A stretch of 64,000 nt of DNA, taken from Synechococcus sp. CS-1325 (lineage in GTDB: Bacteria > Cyanobacteriota > Cyanobacteriia > PCC-6307 > Cyanobiaceae). The notes under the pieces are model-generated. The model did no database searches and was not told where the DNA came from. It was given only the letters and a program-made list of their open reading frames with translations. How positions within the stretch are numbered: position 1 is the first letter of the stretch; every line of letters begins with the position of its first letter. Below are positions 1 through 9,201 of the stretch, in pieces. A program made the position numbers and the translations under genes. The stretch is taken from the NCBI GenBank assembly GCA_025128135.1, contig JAHLYW010000026.1, forward strand, positions 1 through 64,000. The letters run 5' to 3'.

Positions 1-156
1 CGCCCGCTCCGCCATTGCGGGCGGGCGGGCTGCTTGGCGGATTAAGAGCCGGCAGCTGCACCCTCTCGGAATCGGCAAATCTGTCTGCCAGGGGGATTGA
101 CATCTATACGAGCATCTTCTGCTTAGCAATAAGGCGAGAAGCAGTTGGAGGGCGAG

Positions 157-267
157 ATGCGGGCGCTGCTGCACAAGGCTGAGGGACTGCAGTGCGACAG
201 CAGCCGCTTGGAGCAGTTTCGCAAGGCCAAAGCCGAACTGGAAGCAGCGGCTGCGGAACAAGAGTGA
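157..267 (+). pseudogene. possible transposase remnant (short coiled-coil fragment)
   Basis: A 36-codon frame from an ATG, open in frame only about 24 nt further upstream before a TAA. It encodes an Ala/Glu/Lys-rich helix ending AKAELEAAAAEQE. The arrangement (an AL..KAE segment, then RLE..RKAKAELEAAAA) resembles from memory the helical linker in IS1182/IS5-type transposases, where a run of RL.RL..AKAALEAEA occurs. No catalytic DDE region is present, so this would be an internal fragment. It could equally be an unrelated small peptide or chance frame; identification is weak. Confidence 0.25.
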
Positions 268-291
268 GCTGAGACTGAAACCAGTGGTGAC

Positions 292-329
292 GCTCAGGCT
301 GGTATCTTTACTGAGGTACCAGCTTGAGC
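292..329. repeat. 13-bp inverted repeat (hairpin)
   Basis: Arms 292-304 and 317-329 are complementary over 13 bp with a single G-T wobble, separated by 12 nt. The hairpin lies just after the short remnant reading frame. No T-run follows, so it is not a classical intrinsic terminator; it could be an insertion-element end or a small palindromic repeat. Confidence 0.5.
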
Positions 330-639
330 CTCCAAGCTACATCTCGATTCAATGCACAGCAACGAATTCGAACAATCATTGCAAATCGCTGGCTGGCACT
401 GTAAAGGCAAAATCTCACAAGCAAAAATATGTTTAGGATCAGGTTAATCAATAACAATACAACCTGGGGGCGTCATTCGCAAACATCGACATGCCGTACG
501 GCGACTTCAAGAATCGTTCTGATGGATAGCGCTTGCTTTTGCGATCTCAAGAGGTGAAAAGCATTGAATGATTGATTGCATGATGAAATCAAATTTGGCT
601 AGATTTCCTGCATCAGTAATCGCAATTTATGACAGAAAG

Positions 640-675
640 TTTTTTGCCAACATGATCATTCCATCATGAGAAAAA
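640..675. repeat. imperfect inverted repeat downstream of ribH
   Basis: A 6-bp core stem (CATGAT at 651-656, ATCATG at 663-668) with a 6-nt loop is flanked by a T-run (640-645) and an A-run (671-675) that can pair. It lies about 80 bases past the ribH stop on the minus strand and could help end the psbZ-ribH transcript. That role is inference. Confidence 0.35.
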
Positions 676-754
676 GTTCTTCACTATTTTGCTTCGCAAC
701 CCTACTTTGAGCGAAACCCGCTGAGAATCATGCTTCTTGATGAGGGCAAACCGC

Positions 755-1249
755 TCAGGGGTAGCTCGCAGATCCTGGCAACCCCGCCATCAAGCTGCCC
801 ATCTCCAGGGCCTGCAGCGCGTAGCTCCAGCCAAGGTTGCTTTTGATGCCGGCCCGCTCCAGGGCCTGCTGCATCGTGTCGGTGGTGAGCACGCCGAAGA
901 TCACCGGCACGCCGGTCGACCGGGAAACGGCTGCCACCCCCTTGCTCACCTCTGCGACGACCACATCGAAATGGGGGGTGTCCCCACGAATCACGGCCCC
1001 CAGGGTGATCAGCACCTGATAGCGCCCACTGGCCGCCAGTTTCTGGGTCACCAGAGGGATCTCAAAACTGCCCGGCACCCAGGCGACATCCAGCTGCTGG
1101 CTGGTGGGGCTGACATCAATGCCGTGGCGGGAGAGACAATCCAGACAGGCGCTCAGCAGCTTGCCGGTGACCAGGTCGTTGAAACGGCCCACCACCACAG
1201 CGATGCGGAGGTCACTGACATCGGTGAACCGACCTTCGAAAATCGTCAA
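755..1249 (-). CDS. ribH: 6,7-dimethyl-8-ribityllumazine synthase
   Basis: RibH condenses 5-amino-6-ribitylaminouracil with 3,4-dihydroxy-2-butanone 4-phosphate to lumazine, the penultimate step of riboflavin synthesis, in a cytosolic multimeric shell. The 164-residue length is typical. Family motifs are plain: [15 protein letters not shown] near the N-terminus, VPGSFEIPL in the middle, and [15 protein letters not shown] with the active-site histidine. The start is apparently TTG, six bases after the psbZ stop, and the N-terminus (FEGRFTD) matches cyanobacterial RibH, so the two genes are probably co-transcribed. Nothing looks damaged. Confidence 0.95.
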   Translation of the reverse strand: MTIFEGRFTDVSDLRIAVVVGRFNDLVTGKLLSACLDCLSRHGIDVSPTSQQLDVAWVPGSFEIPLVTQKLAASGRYQVLITLGAVIRGDTPHFDVVVAEVSKGVAAVSRSTGVPVIFGVLTTDTMQQALERAGIKSNLGWSYALQALEMGSLMAGLPGSASYP

Positions 1250-1255
1250 AGGGAC

Positions 1256-1444
1256 TCAGACCACGAAATAGCTCATGCCCCAGTTGAGCAGAACGAGCGC
1301 CACCCAGGCCGCTCCACCCAGCAGGATCAGGCGATTGGAGCGGCCGCTGTCCTCGCTGCTGGCGTACAGAACCGGCACCGCCACCACCAGCGCGAAAGAC
1401 AGCACCACCAGGGCCAGAACGGTGAGGGTGTTGAGAATCTGCAT
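1256..1444 (-). CDS. psbZ: photosystem II reaction center protein PsbZ (Ycf9)
   Basis: A 62-residue thylakoid protein with two transmembrane helices (about residues 4-26 and 38-60) separated by a short polar loop with the sequence SSEDSGRSNR. Length, two-helix topology and the NWGMSYFVV C-terminus are those of PsbZ, a small core subunit that helps stabilise photosystem II. The ATG is clear. It is the first gene of a two-gene unit with ribH and is divergent from mutS (170-bp gap), which should contain both promoters. Confidence 0.92.
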   Translation of the reverse strand: MQILNTLTVLALVVLSFALVVAVPVLYASSEDSGRSNRLILLGGAAWVALVLLNWGMSYFVV

Positions 1445-1614
1445 GGGTCCTACAGGGGCCTAGACGGGCATTGGGGCGATCTTCCCACGCTGGACCGGCT
1501 GCTGCGCGGCTCCCCGGCTGGATCCTTCACAACTTGTCGGGGCGGCGGGTCGCGGCGGCGGCCGGAACCGGCGCTCCGAGCCTCCTACGATCAGGCCCTC
1601 GGTGGAGGTGAAGC

Positions 1615-4398
1615 GTGGCGGCGGAAGCCCAGGAACAGCTGTCGCTGATTGCTGCTCCAGTCGTTCAGGGAAGCCTGTTCGGCCCCCCCGCTGTCCCATC
1701 CCAGGCTCCTGCCGAGCCCGATCCAGTCGAGCCCGATCCAGGTGACACCGAGCTCGACGACGCAGCCCTGATCGCCCAGGCGGCCGCCCGACCCCGAACG
1801 CGCCGGGTGATGGCCGATCCGGCAGCCGCTCCTGCCGGCAGTGCGGCACCTGCCACCGATGCCGACTCCGACCTGCCCGCCTGGCACCACCACAGCCTGG
1901 TCGATCCGGCGGCCCTGCCGCCGATGCTGCGTCACTATGTGACCCTGAAGCAGGCCCACCCCGAGCGGGTGCTGCTCTACCGGCTCGGCGACTTCTTCGA
2001 ATGCTTCTTCGAAGACGCGATCCGGGTGTCCCGACTGCTGGAGCTCACCCTCACCGGCAAGGAGGCCGGCAAGGGGATCGGACGGGTGCCGATGGCCGGC
2101 ATCCCCCACCACGCCGCCGAGCGCTACTGCGGTGACCTGGTGCGGCTGGGTCTGTGCGTGGCCCTCTGCGACCAACTGGAAACCACACCGGCCAAGGGCG
2201 CTCTGCTCAAGCGGGAGATCACCCGGGTGATCACCCCCGGCACCGTGCTCGAGGAAGGAATGCTCGCCGCCCGCCGCAACAACTGGCTGGCGGCGGCAGT
2301 GGTCGAGCAGGGCCACTGGGGCCTGGCCATCGCCGATGTGAGCACCGGCGAGTTCAGGGTGAGTCAGCGGGAGGGCAGCGCCAACCTCCACCAGGAGCTG
2401 CTGCAGCTGGAGGCCGCCGAACTGCTCTGGCCGAGCGGGGAAGCGGCGAACGACGGCCCCGCCGCAGCCTCCCCCAGCTGGTGCCCCGATGCCCTTCACC
2501 TCACCCGCCTGCCGCTCACGCCGTTCTCGGCGCCGGAGGCCCGCCGCACCCTGCTGGAGCGCTTCGAGCTGGCCAGCCTCGATGGGCTGGGCCTGGGCGA
2601 AGCCCCCCTGGCGCTGCGGGCGGCCGGCGGTCTGCTGCGCTATCTCGATGACACCCAGTCCGGCGAGGCGGACCCGGCCGGCGGCCAGAGGCCGGCGGTG
2701 GTGCCACTCGATCCCCCCACCCTCAGGTTCGCGGGCGATCAACTGGTGCTGGATGCCCAGACCCGGCGCAACCTCGAGCTCACCCGCACCCAGCGGGACG
2801 GCCAGCTGCAGGGATCCCTGCTCTGGGCCCTGGATCGCACCATGACCGCCATGGGCGGCCGTTGCCTGCGCCGCTGGATCGAGCAGCCGCTGCTTGATCT
2901 GGGCGCGATCCGGGAGCGCCAGAAGGGGGTGAGTGAACTGGTGGATCAGCGGCCGCTGCGGCTGGCCCTGCGGCGCCTGCTAAGGCCGATGGGTGATCTT
3001 GAACGGTTGGCCGGCCGGGCCGGCGCCGGCTCGGCCTCGGCCCGAGATCTGGTTGCCCTCGCCGATGGTCTCGAGCGGCTGCCCCGGCTGGGTGCCCTGC
3101 TGGCCTCGGCGACAAGCACCCCGTTACAGGTTCTCCAGCAGCCCGTCCCCGAGCTGGTGGAGCTGGCCACCCAGCTGCGCCACACCCTGCTGGATCCAGC
3201 ACCACTCAGCCTCAGCGAAGGCGGCCTGATTCACGACGGCGTCGATGCGCAGCTGGACGGCCTGCGCAACCAGCTTGATGATCACCAGGCCTGGCTGGCC
3301 GATCAGGAGGCGGCGGAGCGGCGCAACAGTGGCATCCCCACCTTGCGATTGCAGTTTCACCGGAGCTTTGGCTACTTCCTTTCGGTGAGCCGGGCCCGGG
3401 CCAAGGCGGTGCCAGACCATTGGATCCGCCGACAGACCCTGGCCAACGAAGAGCGCTTCGCCACCCCCGCCCTGAAGGCTCGTGAGGGCAGGATCCTGCA
3501 GCTGCGTGCCCGCGCCGCCCAGCGGGAATACGGGCTGTTCAGCGAGATCCGTGCCGCGGTGGGCGCTCTGGCCGCTCCGATCCGGGCCGCGGCGCGTCGG
3601 GTGGCCGCCCTTGATGCGATCACCTCCCTCGCCGAGGTGGCCGCTCTGGGTGGCTACTGCTGCCCCGAGCTCAGCGACGACCGCCGCCTGTTCATCGAGG
3701 CAGGCCGCCATCCGGTGGTGGAGCAACTGCTGGTGGACGAAGCCTTCGCCGCCAATGGCATCCATCTGGGCGAGCCAGGCCAGCCCGATCTGGTGGTGCT
3801 CACCGGCCCGAATGCCAGTGGCAAGAGCTGCTATCTGCGCCAGACGGGGCTACTGCAGCTGATGGCCCAGATCGGCAGCTGGATTCCGGCCCGCTCCGCC
3901 CGGCTCGGGCTCTGCGACCGCATCTTCACCCGGGTCGGCGCCGTTGATGATCTGGCCACGGGCCAGTCCACCTTCATGGTGGAGATGGCCGAAACAGCCA
4001 ACATCCTTCACCACGCCACCGATCGCTCCCTGGTGCTGCTCGACGAGATCGGCCGCGGCACCGCCACCTTCGACGGCCTCTCGATCGCCTGGGCGGTGGC
4101 CGAGCACCTGGCCGAGGGACTGCGGGCCCGGGCCGTGTTCGCCACCCACTACCACGAGCTCAACGAGCTGGCTGAGCTGCTTCCGAATGTGGCCAACTTC
4201 CAGGTGATGGTCGAGGAAACCGGCGACCGGCTGCTGTTCCTGCATCAGGTGCGTCCCGGCGGCGCCAGCCGCAGCTACGGCATCGAGGCGGCCCGTCTGG
4301 CCGGCGTGCCGGCGCCGGTGGTGCGCCGCGCCCGCCAGGTGCTCGGCAGGATCGAGGCCAACAGCCATGTGGTGATGGGGCTCCAGAGCGCGGCCTAG
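1615..4398 (+). CDS. mutS: DNA mismatch repair protein MutS
   Basis: MutS binds mismatches and small loops and recruits MutL. The 927-residue protein has the mismatch-reading Phe-x-Glu motif in the [11 protein letters not shown] segment (about residue 126), the lever and clamp regions, a Walker A motif GPNASGKS at about residue 731, the Walker B region [14 protein letters not shown] at about 809, and a FATHYHEL signature. Start is GTG at 1615, with GGAGG seven bases upstream. About 100 residues of Pro/Ala/Asp-rich sequence precede the first domain, including a 12-bp direct repeat (1714-1725 and 1729-1740) encoding EPDP twice. Its TAG stop lies in a CTAG palindrome that also ends the convergent cobH. 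Confidence 0.97.
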   Translation: MAAEAQEQLSLIAAPVVQGSLFGPPAVPSQAPAEPDPVEPDPGDTELDDAALIAQAAARPRTRRVMADPAAAPAGSAAPATDADSDLPAWHHHSLVDPAALPPMLRHYVTLKQAHPERVLLYRLGDFFECFFEDAIRVSRLLELTLTGKEAGKGIGRVPMAGIPHHAAERYCGDLVRLGLCVALCDQLETTPAKGALLKREITRVITPGTVLEEGMLAARRNNWLAAAVVEQGHWGLAIADVSTGEFRVSQREGSANLHQELLQLEAAELLWPSGEAANDGPAAASPSWCPDALHLTRLPLTPFSAPEARRTLLERFELASLDGLGLGEAPLALRAAGGLLRYLDDTQSGEADPAGGQRPAVVPLDPPTLRFAGDQLVLDAQTRRNLELTRTQRDGQLQGSLLWALDRTMTAMGGRCLRRWIEQPLLDLGAIRERQKGVSELVDQRPLRLALRRLLRPMGDLERLAGRAGAGSASARDLVALADGLERLPRLGALLASATSTPLQVLQQPVPELVELATQLRHTLLDPAPLSLSEGGLIHDGVDAQLDGLRNQLDDHQAWLADQEAAERRNSGIPTLRLQFHRSFGYFLSVSRARAKAVPDHWIRRQTLANEERFATPALKAREGRILQLRARAAQREYGLFSEIRAAVGALAAPIRAAARRVAALDAITSLAEVAALGGYCCPELSDDRRLFIEAGRHPVVEQLLVDEAFAANGIHLGEPGQPDLVVLTGPNASGKSCYLRQTGLLQLMAQIGSWIPARSARLGLCDRIFTRVGAVDDLATGQSTFMVEMAETANILHHATDRSLVLLDEIGRGTATFDGLSIAWAVAEHLAEGLRARAVFATHYHELNELAELLPNVANFQVMVEETGDRLLFLHQVRPGGASRSYGIEAARLAGVPAPVVRRARQVLGRIEANSHVVMGLQSAA

Positions 4399-5027
4399 GG
4401 CTGGCTTCGGGCCCGAACCAGCCAGGCGTGCCGCAGCAGCGCGTTCACCGCCGCCGCCACGAGGCCGGCGCCGCCCTTGCTGCCCTCCAGCCGGATCTGG
4501 GGCAGCTCGCTCTCGGCAAGCTGGCGCTTGCTTTCGGCCACACCCACGAAGCCCACCGGCATGCCGATCACCAGGGCCGGCACCCCTTCTCCCCTGCCGG
4601 CAGCCGCGGCGCTTAGCCGCAGCAGACGCTCCAGGGCGGTGGGGGCGCTTCCGACCAGCACCACCGCCCCTGGATGCTCCGCGATCGCCGCCGCCATGCC
4701 CTCGGCGGCGCGGGTGCCCCCCTCCGGCGCCTGGGGAGGTGCCCAGTCGAGGACGCAGCGCACAGGGTTGGCGAAGGTGCGCCCCGCCATCGGCGCCACC
4801 GCCGCCGCCGCCATGGCGGTATCGGTGAGGATCACGGCCCCGGAGGCCAGCGCCTCCATGCCCACCTGACAGGCCCCGACGCTGAAGCGCAGGTCCGGCA
4901 CGATCGCCAGATCGCCACTGCTGTGCACAAGCCTCTCCAGCACGTCCTGTTCCACCCCGCCAGGACCGGCTGTCCCCAGCCGTTGACGGATGATCCGAAT
5001 GCTCTCGATGAAGATCGGGTGATCCAC
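4395..5027 (-). CDS. cobH: precorrin-8X methylmutase (CobH/CbiC)
   Basis: This enzyme moves the C11 methyl to C12 of precorrin-8X to give hydrogenobyrinic (or cobyrinic) acid during cobalamin synthesis. The 210-residue length, the N-terminal [13 protein letters not shown], the catalytic-histidine segment LVHSSGD and the GVAESKRQL segment near the C-terminus match CobH/CbiC. The start is GTG at 5027. The gene is divergent from holA (11-bp gap) and converges on mutS so closely that one CTAG (4395-4398) supplies both stop codons. cbiD, another corrin-ring gene, lies at 37995-39149. Confidence 0.93.
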   Translation of the reverse strand: MDHPIFIESIRIIRQRLGTAGPGGVEQDVLERLVHSSGDLAIVPDLRFSVGACQVGMEALASGAVILTDTAMAAAAVAPMAGRTFANPVRCVLDWAPPQAPEGGTRAAEGMAAAIAEHPGAVVLVGSAPTALERLLRLSAAAAGRGEGVPALVIGMPVGFVGVAESKRQLAESELPQIRLEGSKGGAGLVAAAVNALLRHAWLVRARSQP

Positions 5028-5038
5028 GGCCAGCCCTG

Positions 5039-5941
5039 ATGCCGATCCATCTCTACTGGGGAGACGACGAAGCCAGCCGTAACAGGGCGGTGGAGTCTTT
5101 GATCGCAGTGGTGGTCGATCCCGGTTGGCAGAGCATCAACCTCACCCGCCTCGATGGCCAGGACCCGGCCCAGGCGGCCCAGGCCCTGAGCGAGGCCCGG
5201 ACGCCACCCCTGGGGGGCGGTGACCGGGTGGTGCTGCTGCAGCGCAGTCCGTTCTGCAGTGGCTGCCCGGCCGAGCTGGCCGCGGTGCTGGAGGAGAGCC
5301 TGGGGCTGATCCCCGACCACAGCCACCTGGTGCTGATAAGCCCTGGCAAGCCGGATGCCCGGCTGCGCACCACCAAAGCCCTGAAGGCCGTTGCCCTCGA
5401 GCAGAGTTTTGCTCTGCCGGCGGTCTGGGATGGCAGCGGCCAGGTTGAACTGGTGCGTCGCACGGCCGAGGCGCTGGGCCACACGGTGGCGCCGGAAGCT
5501 CTGGAGGCCCTGGCGGAAGCGATCGGCAGCGACAGTGCCCGCCTCGCCAGTGAGCTGGAGAAGCTGGCGCTCTACTGCGGCCAGCGACCGATCGACCCGG
5601 CCGCCGTGGCGGCCCTGGTGGAATGCCACGCCACCAACAGCCTGCAGGTGGGCGATGCCCTGCTCGGCGGAGACCTGGGCAAGGCGATCAGCCTGCTCGA
5701 TGCCCTGATCGCGGCCGGTGAGCCTTCGCTGCGGATTGTGGCGGCCCTGACCAGCCAGATCCGCGGCTGGCTGTGGGTGAGCCTGCTGGATGGCCAGGGG
5801 GAGCAGGACGTGACCGTGATCGCCAAGGCGGCTGGGATCGGCAACCCGAAGCGCATCTACGTGATGCGGAAACAGATCCGCGGCCGGCCGGCCGCTTCCT
5901 GCTGCTGCTCGGCCAGCTGCTGGAGGTGGAGGCGGCCCTGA
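5039..5941 (+). CDS. holA: DNA polymerase III subunit delta, C-terminus frameshifted
   Basis: HolA opens the beta sliding clamp within the clamp loader. The N-terminal IHLYWGDDE segment, the central helicase-like domain and the collar region (SLRIVAALTSQIRGWL) identify it. As read, the protein is 300 residues, but after RIYVMRKQIRGRPA the frame runs into an unnatural Cys/Ser/Arg tail and stops at 5939-5941. The expected ending (RFLLLLGQLLEVEAALKRG...) is intact in the -1 frame and runs to TAA at 6001-6003. The break falls in three GGCC units at 5882-5893. A genuine mutation, an assembly error or slippage could explain it; the corrected product would be about 321-322 residues. The gene is presumably essential, so sequence error or tolerance of the truncation needs weighing. 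Confidence 0.88.
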   Translation: MPIHLYWGDDEASRNRAVESLIAVVVDPGWQSINLTRLDGQDPAQAAQALSEARTPPLGGGDRVVLLQRSPFCSGCPAELAAVLEESLGLIPDHSHLVLISPGKPDARLRTTKALKAVALEQSFALPAVWDGSGQVELVRRTAEALGHTVAPEALEALAEAIGSDSARLASELEKLALYCGQRPIDPAAVAALVECHATNSLQVGDALLGGDLGKAISLLDALIAAGEPSLRIVAALTSQIRGWLWVSLLDGQGEQDVTVIAKAAGIGNPKRIYVMRKQIRGRPAASCCCSASCWRWRRP

Positions 5942-6003
5942 AGCGGGGTGCGGAGCCCGGCGATGCCTTCCGCGATGGGTTCCTGGCGGCCTCCCCCCGA
6001 TAA
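5882..6003 (+). other. displaced holA C-terminal coding segment (frameshift site in GGCC repeat)
   Basis: 5882-5893 is (GGCC)3. Adding one GGCC unit (or one base) here would join the upstream holA frame to the segment reading AGRFLLLLGQLLEVEAAL and on to the stop at 6001-6003. The downstream frame keeps a normal amphipathic helix and a GDAFRDGFL ending, so it has not decayed. This favours a very recent indel or a sequencing/assembly error in a high-GC repeat. Confidence 0.75.
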
Positions 6004-6038
6004 TCAATCGATTCGCCCACCGTTGCGCGCAGACCGGG

Positions 6039-7850
6039 ATGGCCCTGCTGGTACAGAAGTTCGGAGGCACCTCCCTCGGCAGCGTGGAGAGGATCCAGGC
6101 CGTGGCGCGGCGAATCGCGGCCAGCCGTGATGACGGCCACGACCTGGTGATCGTGGTTTCGGCCATGGGTCACACCACCGACGAACTCACCGGCCTGGCC
6201 CACGCCATCAACACCGACCCCCCCCAGCGCGAGCTGGACATGTTGCTGGCCACCGGCGAGCAGGTGTCGATCGCGCTGTTGTCGATGGCCCTCAATGCCC
6301 TGGGTGTACCGGCGGTGTCGATGACAGGCACCCAGGTCGGGATCGTGACCGAATCGGCCCACGGCCGGGCCCGCATTCTCGAGGTCCGCACCGACCGGCT
6401 GCAGAAACTGCTCGAAGAGGGTCAGGTCGTCGTCGTGGCCGGCTTTCAGGGCACCAGCTGCGGCAGCGCCGGCACTCCGGAGATCACCACCCTGGGGCGG
6501 GGCGGCTCCGACACCTCGGCGGTGGCCCTGGCCGCGGCCCTGGGGGCGGCGGCCTGCGAGATCTACACCGATGTGGCCGGCGTGCTCACCACCGATCCCC
6601 GCAAGGTGGACGACGCCCAGCTGATGGAGGCCGTGAGCTGCAACGAGATGCTGGAGTTGGCCAGCCTGGGAGCCGCCGTGCTGCATCCGCGGGCGGTGGA
6701 GATCGCCCGCAACTACGGCGTGCCGCTGGTGGTGCGCTCCAGCTGGAGCGATGCCCCCGGTACCCGCCTGACCAGCGGCGCCCCCCGCCGGATCGGCAGC
6801 GGCGGCCTGGAGCTGGGCAAGCCGGTGGATGGGGCCGAGCTGGACGATCACCAGGCCGTCCTGGCCCTCACCCATGTTCCCGATCACCCCGGCGTGGCGG
6901 CACGGCTGTTCGAAGCCCTCTCCGCCGCCGGCCTGAACGTGGACCTGATCGTCCAGTCCACCCAGCAGGGCGCCACCAACGACATCGCCTTCACGGTGAC
7001 CGACGATCAGCTTGTGGCTGCCACGGCCGTGTGCCGCGCCCTTCTGACCGACCTGGGAGCCGAGCAAGCCGGCCTGACCAGTCAGGGGGGCCTCGCCAAG
7101 CTCAGCATTTCCGGAGCCGGAATCATGGGCCGCCCTGGCGTGGCGGCCCGGCTGTTCGACACCCTGGCCCGCTACGGGATCAACCTGCGCCTGATCGCCA
7201 CCAGTGAGGTGAAGGTGAGCTGCGTGGTGGAGGGCAGCCAGGGGGCGAAGGCCCTGCGAGCCGCCGCCGAACTGTTCGAGCTGCCGGACACCCAGCTGCG
7301 TCAGAACCCGGTGGCCTGCGACCTGGGAGACCCGGCCGTGCGTGGCGTGGCTCTTGATCAGAACCAGGCCCAGGTGGCCGTGCGCCATGTGCCCGATCGC
7401 CCCGGCAGCGCCGCGGCGATCTGCCGGGCCCTGGCCGATGCCGGGATCAGCCTCGACACGATCGTCCAATCGGAGCGAACCCATGGAAACGATGGCGGGC
7501 CGGCCGGCAGCGGACTCAGCCGCGACATGAGCTTCACCCTGCGCCGCGACGACCTCGGACGGGCCAGGCGGGCCCTGCAGCCGCTGCTGATCCAGTGGCC
7601 CTCAGCGGCCTTCGAGGAAGGGATCGCCATCGCCCGGGTGAGTGCGGTCGGAGCAGGCATGCCGTGCACGCCCGGTACCGCCGCCCGCATGTTCCGCGCC
7701 CTGGCCGAGGCCGGGATCAACATCGAGATGATCGCCACCAGCGAAATTCGCACCAGCTGCGTGGTGGGCGAAGCCGATGGGGTACGCGCCCTCCAGGCTG
7801 TGCATGCCTGCTTCGGCCTGGGGGCTGCCTGCGTCGAGGCGGCCTGTTAG
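6039..7850 (+). CDS. lysC: aspartate kinase with four ACT domains
   Basis: Aspartokinase phosphorylates aspartate, the first step toward lysine, threonine and methionine. The 603-residue protein opens with the kinase signature VQKFGGTSLG, followed by the amino-acid-kinase domain to about residue 250. Two pairs of ACT regulatory domains follow, each pair recognisable by repeated HVPD.PG.AA.....L..AG and ATSE.....CVV segments. The four-ACT layout is the known cyanobacterial form, inhibited by lysine and threonine. ATG at 6039. The next gene starts directly after the stop codon, so the two are probably co-transcribed. asd and dapA, the next pathway steps, sit at 16345-18335. Confidence 0.96.
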   Translation: MALLVQKFGGTSLGSVERIQAVARRIAASRDDGHDLVIVVSAMGHTTDELTGLAHAINTDPPQRELDMLLATGEQVSIALLSMALNALGVPAVSMTGTQVGIVTESAHGRARILEVRTDRLQKLLEEGQVVVVAGFQGTSCGSAGTPEITTLGRGGSDTSAVALAAALGAAACEIYTDVAGVLTTDPRKVDDAQLMEAVSCNEMLELASLGAAVLHPRAVEIARNYGVPLVVRSSWSDAPGTRLTSGAPRRIGSGGLELGKPVDGAELDDHQAVLALTHVPDHPGVAARLFEALSAAGLNVDLIVQSTQQGATNDIAFTVTDDQLVAATAVCRALLTDLGAEQAGLTSQGGLAKLSISGAGIMGRPGVAARLFDTLARYGINLRLIATSEVKVSCVVEGSQGAKALRAAAELFELPDTQLRQNPVACDLGDPAVRGVALDQNQAQVAVRHVPDRPGSAAAICRALADAGISLDTIVQSERTHGNDGGPAGSGLSRDMSFTLRRDDLGRARRALQPLLIQWPSAAFEEGIAIARVSAVGAGMPCTPGTAARMFRALAEAGINIEMIATSEIRTSCVVGEADGVRALQAVHACFGLGAACVEAAC

Positions 7851-9185
7851 GTGCACTGGCTGCGCCACCGCCGCCTGCTGGCCCTGGCCGCCGGCTTTGA
7901 CGCCCTGGGGGTGAGCCTGCTCGCCGTCTGGATCGACAAGGCACGCAACGGCCAGATCGAGCAGCAGCTTGGGCTCCTGGTGCTGATCGTGGTGATCTAT
8001 TGGAGCCTCGGCTGGCTGCTCGGCTCCTACACCCTGCTGAAGGCACCGAAGCTTCGCTGGATTCAACTGCTGATCCGGGTGGGGCTGGCCGGCCTGGCCA
8101 CGGTGATGGCTGGTGCCGTGCTGGGCTGGTTGCTGCAGGCGAGCCCCCAGGTCACCTTGCTGCACCGGGGAGCCCTGATCCCGCTGTTCGTGCTGGCGGC
8201 CACCTGGAGCGCCGCCGTGAGGATCGGCCTGCGGCGCCTCTCCCGGACAAACGGCCAGGGGCACTGGTTGATACTGGCCCACGCCGAAGAAGCGCCCTTG
8301 ATCCGGCTCGAATGGGGCAGGCGTGGGATCAGCGACCTGCCGAGGATCCTGAGCCTGCCGGCTTCGGCGCCACTGGAAGCCGGCCTCACAGGCCAGCAGA
8401 GCAGCCCCGGCGGGGTCGCCATCAGTCCGGCGGTCCTCGGCCAGGCCAACATCCAGGGCGGCGTGGAGACGGTGGTGGCACGCGGCTGGGCGATCACCAC
8501 CCTGGCCCAGCTGGCCGAGCAGGAGCTGCAGCGCATACCACCCCGCTGGGTCGGCGACCAGTGGATGCTGTTCTCTGGCCGGATCGAGGGGAGCCGGGTC
8601 GGATTCGAGCAGCAGCTCAAGCGTTACGCCGATGTGCTGATCAGTCTGGTGCTGCTGGTGATCACCGCCCCGCTGATGGCGCTGGCAGCGCTGTTGATCA
8701 AGCTGGGCGATCGGGGCCCGATCCTCTACCGCCAGCGGCGGACTGGCCGACTGGGGCAGTCGTTCGACGTGATCAAGCTGCGCACGATGGTGGCGGATGC
8801 CGAAACGGAACAGGCCGTCTGGTCGGAACCCAACGATCAACGCATCACGGCCGTGGGGGCCTGGCTGCGACGCACCCGCCTGGATGAACTGCCCCAGCTG
8901 ATCAATGTCCTGCGCGGTGAGATGAGCCTGATCGGACCACGGCCGGAGCGGCCGGAACTGGAGGGGGAACTGGTGAGACGGATCCCGAACTATCGCCTCA
9001 GGCACTGGGCCATGCCCGGCCTGAGCGGCTGGGCCCAGGTGAACATGCCATACACCTCAACCGTTGAGGATGCCGAGCTGAAGCTCAGCTACGACCTCTT
9101 TTACCTGCGAAACAGCAGCATCTGGCTCGACCTCCTGATCCTGTTCAAAACGATCAAGATCGTGCTCAAGGCCGCCGGCCGTTAA
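7851..9185 (+). CDS. polyprenyl-phosphate sugar transferase (exopolysaccharide initiation)
   Basis: A 444-residue membrane protein of the bacterial sugar transferase (WbaP/WcaJ-like) family, which transfers a hexose-1-phosphate to undecaprenyl phosphate to start polysaccharide assembly. The N-terminal ~130 residues hold several hydrophobic helices, then a soluble region, then the C-terminal catalytic domain from about residue 255: a membrane helix, [48 protein letters not shown]. The start is GTG immediately after the lysC stop. No other polysaccharide genes are nearby, so the sugar and polymer are unknown. It ends 16 bp from the convergent uvrB. Confidence 0.88.
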   Translation: MHWLRHRRLLALAAGFDALGVSLLAVWIDKARNGQIEQQLGLLVLIVVIYWSLGWLLGSYTLLKAPKLRWIQLLIRVGLAGLATVMAGAVLGWLLQASPQVTLLHRGALIPLFVLAATWSAAVRIGLRRLSRTNGQGHWLILAHAEEAPLIRLEWGRRGISDLPRILSLPASAPLEAGLTGQQSSPGGVAISPAVLGQANIQGGVETVVARGWAITTLAQLAEQELQRIPPRWVGDQWMLFSGRIEGSRVGFEQQLKRYADVLISLVLLVITAPLMALAALLIKLGDRGPILYRQRRTGRLGQSFDVIKLRTMVADAETEQAVWSEPNDQRITAVGAWLRRTRLDELPQLINVLRGEMSLIGPRPERPELEGELVRRIPNYRLRHWAMPGLSGWAQVNMPYTSTVEDAELKLSYDLFYLRNSSIWLDLLILFKTIKIVLKAAGR

Positions 9186-9201
9186 CCGCCCATCTCCGGC
9201 C

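Larger units (their letters stand above)
1..754. other. AT-richer intergenic/accessory stretch without an intact gene
   Basis: About 750 bases upstream of the ribH stop contain no open frame with convincing coding character. The first ~270 bases are GC-rich and hold a short coiled-coil-like remnant; from about 340 onward the composition is distinctly more AT-rich than the rest of the window. Two inverted repeats (292-329 and 640-675) are visible. A 12-codon frame at 491-529 begins with residues MPYGDF, like the start of some cyanobacterial hypothetical proteins, but stops at once. The stretch reads as decayed mobile or accessory DNA; this is inference from composition and remnants. Confidence 0.5.

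Noticed and set aside
491..529. Intact gene starting MPYGDF
   Set aside because: The frame stops after 12 codons and neither other frame resumes a recognisable protein.
737..1648. 303-codon plus-strand frame over ribH and psbZ
   Set aside because: It is antisense to two clear genes, rich in His/Gln/Arg as typical of mirror frames in high-GC DNA.
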